Shown here: positions 1 to 4,600 of the stretch, piece by piece | Layout: every line of letters starts with the position of its first letter | How positions within the stretch are numbered: position 1 is the first letter of the stretch | Translations under genes and position numbers: made by a program | Assembly: GCA_002841035.1 (NCBI GenBank) | Contig: PHDR01000102.1 | Span: forward strand, 1 to 8,554 | From: Bacteroidetes bacterium HGW-Bacteroidetes-12 | GTDB lineage: Bacteria > Bacteroidota > Bacteroidia > Flavobacteriales_E > Vicingaceae | Length of the DNA stretch: 8,554 bases | Direction of reading: 5' to 3' | Notes under the pieces: model-generated | The model's input: only the letters and a program-made list of their open reading frames with translations | Databases searched by the model: none | What the model was told of the DNA's origin: nothing

Positions 1-450
1 CCTTTCCATAGCAACTTCTTCTGCATGACAAGGACCAGCTATCATTCCTATTTTATCGTAAGGAATATTGAAGTTTAAATGAAAATATTCTGCAGGAATT
101 TGATTGTATTCTGGAATCACACCTTTAATTGCTGAAATAATAATTTTATTTTCTATTCCTTTAATTTTCACATCATCAAAAGCCCTAGCAATAAATGCAG
201 AAGGGACTGCAACTACCAAAACATCAGATTGAGAAACAATTTGTTGTAAATCGGGGCTCAAATTCAATTTTTGTGTATCAAATTGAATAGATGGCAAATA
301 TTTTGGGTTGTTATCAAACTTTTTAATGTGTTGAATAGATTCTTCATCACGCATCCACCAATTTACTTCAGATAAGTTCTCAGAAAGTATTTTAACAATT
401 GCTGTAGCCCAACTTCCACCACCTAAAACGGCTATTTTTTGATTTTCCAT
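1..450 (-). CDS. gpsA: Glycerol-3-phosphate dehydrogenase [NAD(P)+], N-terminal part (cut by window edge)
   Basis: GpsA reduces dihydroxyacetone phosphate to sn-glycerol 3-phosphate in the cytoplasm, the entry step to glycerophospholipid synthesis. Translation of the minus strand from the ATG at 448-450 gives 150 open codons running off the left edge. Seen directly: an N-terminal Rossmann dinucleotide-binding loop GGGSWATA (residues 10-17) after the strand KIAVL; an NPKYLP segment at 48-53; VVAVPSAF at 79-86, the second nucleotide-contact strand; the SAIKG segment with Lys109, the family's substrate-site lysine; and AGPCHAEEV at 138-146, matching the family's GPS/C-H-A-E-E signature. The start is fixed by the Rossmann strand only five residues downstream. 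The full protein is normally about 330 residues, so a little under half is present. The gene is divergent from the lipoprotein at 827 and has a -7-like box four bases before its ATG. No lesion is seen. A dehydrogenase other than GpsA is unlikely given the GPCHAEE segment. Confidence 0.93.
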   Translation of the reverse strand, partial: MENQKIAVLGGGSWATAIVKILSENLSEVNWWMRDEESIQHIKKFDNNPKYLPSIQFDTQKLNLSPDLQQIVSQSDVLVVAVPSAFIARAFDDVKIKGIENKIIISAIKGVIPEYNQIPAEYFHLNFNIPYDKIGMIAGPCHAEEVAMER

Positions 451-454
451 AGAG

Positions 455-462
455 CAAAACTA
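455..462 (-). promoter_or_regulatory. Candidate Bacteroidota -7 promoter box for gpsA
   Basis: On the minus strand this reads TAGTTTTG, an exact match to TAnnTTTG, the -7 element used by the Bacteroidota housekeeping sigma factor. Only four bases (CTCT) separate it from the gpsA ATG, so a start about 5-8 bases downstream would give a leaderless or nearly leaderless mRNA. No clear -33 TTTG is visible at the expected distance, so the call rests on the box alone. Confidence 0.45.
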
Positions 463-509
463 CATAATTTTTTAATACCTATTTTTTTGAGTTGTTAATA
501 TACCACAAT

Positions 510-611
510 CTCCGCCTGAGGCGGAGCGGAAATTAATTAGCGATGTAGTTGCTAGTCCCGAAAGTTTAACTTTCGAGGATTCTCGTAAACGGAATATTAC
601 TCTAACTAATT
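510..611. repeat. Cluster of palindromes; candidate dispersed repeat, REP/MITE-like relic
   Basis: This intergenic segment holds several nested inverted repeats. (1) 510-526 is a perfect 7-bp stem, CTCCGCC/GGCGGAG, with loop TGA. It is strikingly GC-rich for its surroundings. (2) 531-540 AATTAATTAG pairs with 602-611 CTAACTAATT with one mismatch and could close a larger structure. (3) TAGC 538-541 pairs with GCTA 551-554. (4) 556-579 is an 11-bp stem around the exact 17-base palindrome CGAAAGTTTAACTTTCG (559-575), with A576 bulged. (5) 579-595 pairs ATTC-CG with CG-GAAT around TAAA with one bulge. A GTAG tetranucleotide (545-548) precedes hairpin 4, as in repeats handled by REP-associated transposases. 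There is no coding potential. The sequence shows the structure; mobility or a dispersed-repeat nature is inference. It could instead be a structured RNA leader or a regulatory site between two divergent genes. Confidence 0.5.
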
Positions 612-798
612 ATTTTTTCTACCGAAAAGCTTCTAAGTTTGAGTGTAGCTCTCCTGTCTGTTGTTGGTTTTTAATGCGTTGTGCGATCTCCCCTGTCATT
701 TTTATATCAAAAAAAGTAAATGTTTAAAGAATGCTTTGTCGAAATAAGAACTTGAAAAAGATATACTAGAATTGAAGGGAGATAACAAATAAAGCAAT
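612..798. other. Intergenic stretch with no recognisable gene
   Basis: This is the rest of the gap of about 375 bases between gpsA and the lipoprotein start. I see no open frame with protein-like sequence on either strand and no tRNA-like fold. The only structure noted is a short, widely separated inverted repeat, ATCTCCC (686-692) and GGGAGAT (777-783), which may be chance. The segment leads directly into the candidate promoter of the lipoprotein. Confidence 0.5.
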
Positions 799-806
799 TA
801 CTTTTG
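799..806 (+). promoter_or_regulatory. Candidate -7 box for the lipoprotein gene
   Basis: TACTTTTG is an exact match to the Bacteroidota -7 element TAnnTTTG, 20 bases upstream of the preferred ATG at 827. It would give a short leader of roughly 14 bases. The nearest upstream TTG (772-774) is slightly further away than the usual -33 spacing. The box's position also argues for the ATG at 827 over the in-frame TTG at 815. Confidence 0.45.
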
Positions 807-826
807 TTTCCAAATTGATAGATAAA

Positions 827-1477
827 ATGATAAGATATTTTAAGTTAACCTTTGCTTTTGTTGTTCTTGCACTTTTTGCCTGCTCAGAAGCATCACAAAA
901 CACTAATAGTAATAAAGAAGAACAAAATGCTCTTTCTTTAATAGAAGACACATCTGAAATAGCTGTTGATAAAAACCAGTCAGATACGAATAGTTTTTTG
1001 CAATTTTATCAACGAGTTATCTCTGCTATTGAGACTAAAAATGCATCAGCATTTAACCAACTTTTTTATAAAGATTATGGACTATACATTATTGAAAGTT
1101 CGGGAGCTATGCCACAAATAAGTAAGGTTTATGAAATTGGAAATTATAAATCACCAGCAACAGCACAAGGGTTTTTTGATCTTCGTTTTGATTCATTAAG
1201 CTTGATGCCTCTTGAGGAAAAGCTGCCCAAAGTAGTTTGTGAAAAAAATAGCTACAACAAACAAGGTTGTTTTCAGGAAAATACCAATCCCTTAAAAGAT
1301 AGTGAAATTTGGCATTATGCTAATTTAAACGAAAAAGAAATTCAGGCAATTCAGTTTATTAGCAAAACCATAAAAATTACCGTTATAAACACCCATAATT
1401 ACACCTTTTATTTCTCACAAATAAATGATTATTGGCAACTTAGCTTTATTGATTTGAGAATTCCTTGTGCTGCCTAA
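827..1477 (+). CDS. Uncharacterised lipoprotein, possibly NTF2-like
   Basis: This 216-residue predicted lipoprotein has no function I recognise. Residues 1-18 are a signal peptide (MIRYFK, then a hydrophobic run) ending in the lipobox LFAC, so Cys19 should be lipidated and the protein anchored to the inner or outer membrane. The frame is open from a TTG at 815, but the ATG at 827 puts the basic residues directly before the hydrophobic core and is preferred. Residues 20-55 are a polar Ser/Asn/Glu-rich linker. The folded part (about 56-216) begins with an amphipathic helix FLQFYQRVISAIETKN, followed by FNQLFYKDYGLYII, and ends with NYTFYFSQINDYWQLSFIDL. A helix followed by beta strands ending in a Trp-containing strand is reminiscent of NTF2-like domains, but this is only a resemblance. 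Cys138 and Cys148 could form a disulfide. It lies upstream of gyrB on the same strand, but gyrB has its own promoter-like box, so an operon is not implied. Confidence 0.85.
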   Translation: MIRYFKLTFAFVVLALFACSEASQNTNSNKEEQNALSLIEDTSEIAVDKNQSDTNSFLQFYQRVISAIETKNASAFNQLFYKDYGLYIIESSGAMPQISKVYEIGNYKSPATAQGFFDLRFDSLSLMPLEEKLPKVVCEKNSYNKQGCFQENTNPLKDSEIWHYANLNEKEIQAIQFISKTIKITVINTHNYTFYFSQINDYWQLSFIDLRIPCAA

Positions 1478-1513
1478 AATGTTAATCGAATTGTTAATAA
1501 AAAATACGATTTA

Positions 1514-1530
1514 GCTTATTTTTTATAAGC
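1514..1530. repeat. Short inverted repeat between the lipoprotein gene and gyrB
   Basis: A perfect 6-bp inverted repeat, GCTTAT/ATAAGC, surrounds TTTTT. It lies 37 bases past the lipoprotein stop and would overlap the -33 region implied by the gyrB -7 box. It lacks a downstream T tract, so it is a poor intrinsic terminator. It may be a weak terminator, an operator or chance. Confidence 0.3.
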
Positions 1531-1550
1531 AAATCCAATGACTTAATGGG

Positions 1551-1558
1551 TATATTTG
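1551..1558 (+). promoter_or_regulatory. Candidate -7 box for gyrB
   Basis: TATATTTG matches TAnnTTTG exactly, 37 bases before the gyrB ATG, predicting a leader of about 30 bases. No convincing -33 TTTG is present. The box sits between two inverted repeats (1514-1530 and 1559-1580), so it could be under local control. Confidence 0.5.
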
Positions 1559-1580
1559 TTTTCGCTAAAAAAAGCGAAAA
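1559..1580. repeat. Perfect 8-bp inverted repeat at the predicted gyrB transcription start
   Basis: TTTTCGCT (1559-1566) and AGCGAAAA (1573-1580) are perfect inverted copies around AAAAAA. The repeat abuts the -7 box at 1551-1558 and ends 15 bases before the gyrB ATG. A transcript starting near 1563-1565 would contain only part of the left arm, so a DNA-level role (operator or structure sensitive to supercoiling) is at least as likely as an RNA hairpin. The repeat is seen directly; any function is inferred. Confidence 0.45.
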
Positions 1581-1595
1581 AATATTAATAATATT

Positions 1596-3545
1596 ATGAG
1601 CGAAGAAAAGAAACAAAATTATTCAGCCGATAGTATTCAGGCATTAGAAGGAATGGAGCATGTAAGAATGCGTCCATCTATGTATATCGGAGATGTTGGT
1701 GTTAGAGGATTACACCACTTGGTTTATGAAGTTGTAGATAATTCCATTGACGAAGCAATGGGAGGTCATTGTGATGAAATTCAAGTATGGATTAATGAAG
1801 ACAACTCAATTGGCGTTAGAGATAATGGTCGAGGAATTCCTGTAGATATACACAAAAAAGAAGGCGTATCTGCGTTGGAAGTAGTAATGACCAAAATTGG
1901 AGCAGGAGGTAAATTTGACAAAGATTCTTATAAAGTTTCAGGAGGTTTGCATGGGGTGGGAGTTTCTGTTGTGAATGCTCTTTCTGATGATTTAAAAGCA
2001 ACAGTTTATCGTGATGGAAAAGTGTATGAGCAAGAATATCAAAAAGGAAAAGCACTTTATCCAGTTAAAGAAACGGGAACTTCCGATTTGAGAGGCACAG
2101 AAGTAACCTTTAAACCAGATCCAACTATATTTGAGGATACTGTATTTAGTTATGAAACATTGACAGATAGAATGAGAGAACTCTCTTTCTTGAACAAACA
2201 AGTTAGAATAACCATAACAGACCACAGAGAAAAAGATGATGAGGGCAATAGTATTTCAAAAGAATTTTATTCCACCGAAGGATTAAAAGAATTTGTTAGG
2301 TATATTGATGAAACTCGTGAGCCTCTTATTGCTGAAATCATTCACATGGAGGGCGAAAGAAATGGTATCCCTGTTGAGGTAGCTATGATTTATAATACTT
2401 CTTATGCAGAAAACATTCATGCGTATGTAAATAACATTAATACACATGAAGGAGGAACACATCTTTCAGGTTTTAGAAGAGGTTTAACAGCAACATTAAA
2501 AAAATATGCTGAAACATCAGGGATGTTAGATAAGTTGAAATTTGAGATTTCGGGAGATGATTTTCGAGAAGGATTAACAGCTATTATTTCAGTTAAAGTT
2601 CAAGAGCCTCAGTTTGAAGGTCAAACAAAAACTAAATTAGGAAACAGAGAAGTTACAGCTCCTGTAAGTCAGGCTGTAACAGAAATGCTTACTAATTATT
2701 TGGAAGAACACCCTGCCGATGCAAGAATTATTGTTCAAAAAGTAATATTAGCAGCAACAGCACGTCATGCAGCTACGAAAGCTCGTGAAATGGTGCAACG
2801 AAAAAATGTAATGACAGGCTCAGGCTTACCAGGTAAACTTTCCGATTGTGCGTCAAAAGATCCAGCAGAATGTGAAATTTATTTAGTAGAGGGGGACTCG
2901 GCTGGAGGAACAGCCAAACAAGGAAGAGACAGACATTTTCAAGCCATTATGCCGTTGAGAGGTAAGATTTTGAATGTTGAAAAAGCCATGCAACACAAAA
3001 TTTTAGATAATGAAGAAATTAAAAATATCTATACTGCATTAGGCGTTAGAATTGGGACTGAAGAAGATGCAAGAGCATTAAACATTGAAAAACTACGTTA
3101 CCATAAAATTATTATTATGTGTGATGCTGATGTGGATGGTTCTCACATTGAGACATTGATTTTAACTTTCTTTTTCCGTTATATGTTTGAATTAGTTGAA
3201 AAAGGACATGTATATATTGCAACTCCTCCACTTTATCTTTTGAAAAAAGGAAAAGACCAAAAATATTGTTGGACAGATGAAGAACGAGACGCCACCGTTC
3301 AAGAATTTAAAGGTGCAGGAAAAGATGGTAGTGTTCATATTCAACGATATAAAGGCTTGGGAGAGATGAATGCAGAGCAATTATGGTCAACAACTATGAA
3401 TCCTGAATTCAGAACATTAAGGCAAATTACTATTGATAATGCTGCTTCAGCAGATCATACGTTCTCTATGCTAATGGGTGATGATGTTCCACCAAGAAGA
3501 GAATTTATTGAAGCTAATGCTAAATATGCAAAAATTGATATTTAA
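1596..3545 (+). CDS. gyrB: DNA gyrase subunit B
   Basis: GyrB is the ATPase subunit of DNA gyrase (GyrA2B2), which introduces negative supercoils into DNA at the cost of ATP. The 649-residue protein is complete. The GHKL ATPase domain shows EVVDNSIDEA (Glu45 the likely catalytic base, Asn49 for magnesium), DNGRGIP (Asp76 for adenine), the ATP-lid glycines SGGLHGVG (115-122) and QTKTKLGN (343-350), whose lysine reaches the ATP phosphate. The TOPRIM domain has EGDSAGG (432-438) and DADVDGSHI (510-518), supplying the metal-binding Glu432, Asp510, Asp512 and Asp514. The tail RYKGLGEMN...TTMNP is the standard C-terminal GyrA-contact region. It lacks the insert of about 170 residues that makes the E. 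coli protein 804 residues, as expected for Bacteroidota. The ATG has no Shine-Dalgarno sequence, which is normal in this phylum. GyrB rather than ParE is favoured by overall similarity as I recognise it. The gene is monocistronic by appearance, with a strong terminator after the stop. Confidence 0.97.
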   Translation: MSEEKKQNYSADSIQALEGMEHVRMRPSMYIGDVGVRGLHHLVYEVVDNSIDEAMGGHCDEIQVWINEDNSIGVRDNGRGIPVDIHKKEGVSALEVVMTKIGAGGKFDKDSYKVSGGLHGVGVSVVNALSDDLKATVYRDGKVYEQEYQKGKALYPVKETGTSDLRGTEVTFKPDPTIFEDTVFSYETLTDRMRELSFLNKQVRITITDHREKDDEGNSISKEFYSTEGLKEFVRYIDETREPLIAEIIHMEGERNGIPVEVAMIYNTSYAENIHAYVNNINTHEGGTHLSGFRRGLTATLKKYAETSGMLDKLKFEISGDDFREGLTAIISVKVQEPQFEGQTKTKLGNREVTAPVSQAVTEMLTNYLEEHPADARIIVQKVILAATARHAATKAREMVQRKNVMTGSGLPGKLSDCASKDPAECEIYLVEGDSAGGTAKQGRDRHFQAIMPLRGKILNVEKAMQHKILDNEEIKNIYTALGVRIGTEEDARALNIEKLRYHKIIIMCDADVDGSHIETLILTFFFRYMFELVEKGHVYIATPPLYLLKKGKDQKYCWTDEERDATVQEFKGAGKDGSVHIQRYKGLGEMNAEQLWSTTMNPEFRTLRQITIDNAASADHTFSMLMGDDVPPRREFIEANAKYAKIDI

Positions 3546-3567
3546 TAAATGAATATTAATTGTTTTG

Positions 3568-3602
3568 AAAATGCCTGAAGATATTTTCTTCAGGCATTTT
3601 TT
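3568..3602. terminator. Strong hairpin terminator between convergent gyrB and the exported-protein gene
   Basis: A perfect 14-bp stem, AAAATGCCTGAAGA (3568-3581) with TCTTCAGGCATTTT (3587-3600), closes a TATTT loop and runs into TT on the plus strand. It starts 23 bases past the gyrB stop. The T-rich right arm acts for gyrB. Because the left arm begins with an A tract, the same hairpin can terminate transcription from the minus strand as well. Its right end touches the stop codon of the convergent gene (TTA at 3601-3603), so that gene's stop lies at the base of the hairpin. Confidence 0.9.
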
Positions 3603-4479
3603 ATATCCAAAAAATTTTTTCGTCTATCCTTCCAGCTAAGGATGTAAAAAGCATTGTGTAACGACCTTTGGGAAGCTCGCTAACATCTACAACAATGGGT
3701 TGTTCTTTTGTCTCCTCAGGTACTTTAATGTCTTTCCTGATTTGAGAAATATTATACAAATCATAAACTACTACTTTTATTATACGACCTTTTTCCAAAT
3801 CGGCTTTTAATGTGCCGTATATAGTTTTTGCGTTATCGGAAACCATTCCACTATCAGTTGACATATATTCAATAGAATACCAAGGAGTAATTTGTTTTTT
3901 GTGAAAAGAAAGAAAATCTTGTAAGCCAACAATGGAATCTCTATCTTCATGAAAAATAGAAGCCAAAGGTCTATTGTCTGTTAATGCCCAAATAGCACTT
4001 TGCATGGCTGAAATAGGATATTTATTTTTATTTAAATGTTCTGCGAGTCTAATAATATTGGTGTCTTTCATTTCGCCAACAAGGTATTTTTCTCCTTCAC
4101 TAGGAGCGTTTTTATAGGCTTGAGAACAAAACCCAACTAAATTTTTGATAACATTTCCCATAGGATTTATGGTAAAAAGAGCTTCTTTAACGATTAAAAT
4201 GTCCTGTTTATTAGTGTCTATAGATACGAGATTTCTACCCAGCTCAATCTTTACATTTAATACTCTAGAAGTTTTATTCTGTACATTTATCTGAACACAT
4301 TCGCCTTGGTAAGACCCATTATTTACTATCTCATAAGATATTAAATCATGCTTTAATGCACTTTCTATAGAAATGGCATTACTACTAATGTAATAATTTT
4401 TTTGCGGATGATAGGAGCTTAAAATTAAGCACAGAAATACTGCTGTGCCATAAAGGCACATTTTTTTTAATGCTTTCAT
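3601..4479 (-). CDS. Uncharacterised exported protein with Cys...QxAIW motif
   Basis: This 292-residue protein starts with basic residues and a hydrophobic segment (about 7-22), a signal peptide or N-terminal anchor. Cys17 lacks a good lipobox. Residues about 45-110 look like a beta-sandwich (SYEIVNNGSYQGECVQINVQ, then strands VLNVKIELG and ILIVKEALFTI). A central helical part (about 111-190) contains GFCSQAYKNAPSEGEKY with Cys118 and, 42 residues later, MQSAIWALTDN with Gln160. The C-terminal 75 residues again look like beta strands (KVVVYDLYN, PIVVDVSELPKGRYTMLF), with a G-x-Y turn like those in extracellular Ig-like or sorting domains. I cannot name a function. The Cys plus Q-x-A-I-W pair recalls the thioester (TQXA) domain of Gram-positive surface proteins, but the spacing is far shorter, so relationship is unproven. 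The gene is convergent with gyrB. It is separated by 121 bases from the minus-strand gene upstream, which looks like an independent unit. The ATG start is supported by the signal sequence. Confidence 0.85.
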   Translation of the reverse strand: MKALKKMCLYGTAVFLCLILSSYHPQKNYYISSNAISIESALKHDLISYEIVNNGSYQGECVQINVQNKTSRVLNVKIELGRNLVSIDTNKQDILIVKEALFTINPMGNVIKNLVGFCSQAYKNAPSEGEKYLVGEMKDTNIIRLAEHLNKNKYPISAMQSAIWALTDNRPLASIFHEDRDSIVGLQDFLSFHKKQITPWYSIEYMSTDSGMVSDNAKTIYGTLKADLEKGRIIKVVVYDLYNISQIRKDIKVPEETKEQPIVVDVSELPKGRYTMLFTSLAGRIDEKIFWI

Positions 4480-4506
4480 AATAAAGGAGTTTAGTTATAC
4501 TTGTGG

Positions 4507-4514
4507 AAAATATA
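4507..4514 (-). promoter_or_regulatory. Weak candidate -7 box for the exported-protein gene
   Basis: The minus strand reads TATATTTT, one base off TAnnTTTG, 27 bases before the ATG at 4477-4479. No -33 element is evident. It is listed because spacing is reasonable and this gap must hold a promoter if the gene is not read through from the long gene upstream. Confidence 0.25.
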
Positions 4515-4548
4515 ACGTCCCTTTATTATGAAATATTGTTTATTAGAA

Positions 4549-4594
4549 AAAGCCCGAACGAATTATTCTCTTTTTTCAGAAGATGGTTGGCTTT
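4549..4594 (-). terminator. Weak terminator candidate for the T9SS cargo gene
   Basis: On the minus strand, 7 bases after the stop of the 4601-7177 gene, AAAGCC (4594-4589) can pair with GGCTTT (4554-4549), followed by TT. The loop is 34 bases and itself contains a short TCTT/AAGA stem. The long loop makes this a poor intrinsic terminator, so read-through into the gene at 3601-4479 is possible. Confidence 0.25.
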
Positions 4595-4600
4595 GTAGAT

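Noticed and set aside
531..611. tRNA-like cloverleaf suggested by the closing stem and internal hairpins
   Set aside because: There is no 7-base anticodon loop on a 5-bp stem, no canonical T-loop arm and no proper acceptor stem. The arms do not match tRNA geometry.
686..783. Inverted pair ATCTCCC/GGGAGAT
   Set aside because: Only seven bases separated by 84 bases, with no additional structure. It is likely coincidental.
766..951. 61-codon minus-strand open frame over the lipoprotein start
   Set aside because: It overlaps the signal-peptide region and promoter of the lipoprotein gene, and its hydrophobic stretch is the antisense of that signal peptide.
1816..2225. Two overlapping minus-strand open frames inside gyrB
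   Set aside because: They are antisense shadows of a strongly conserved gyrB and have no recognisable protein features.
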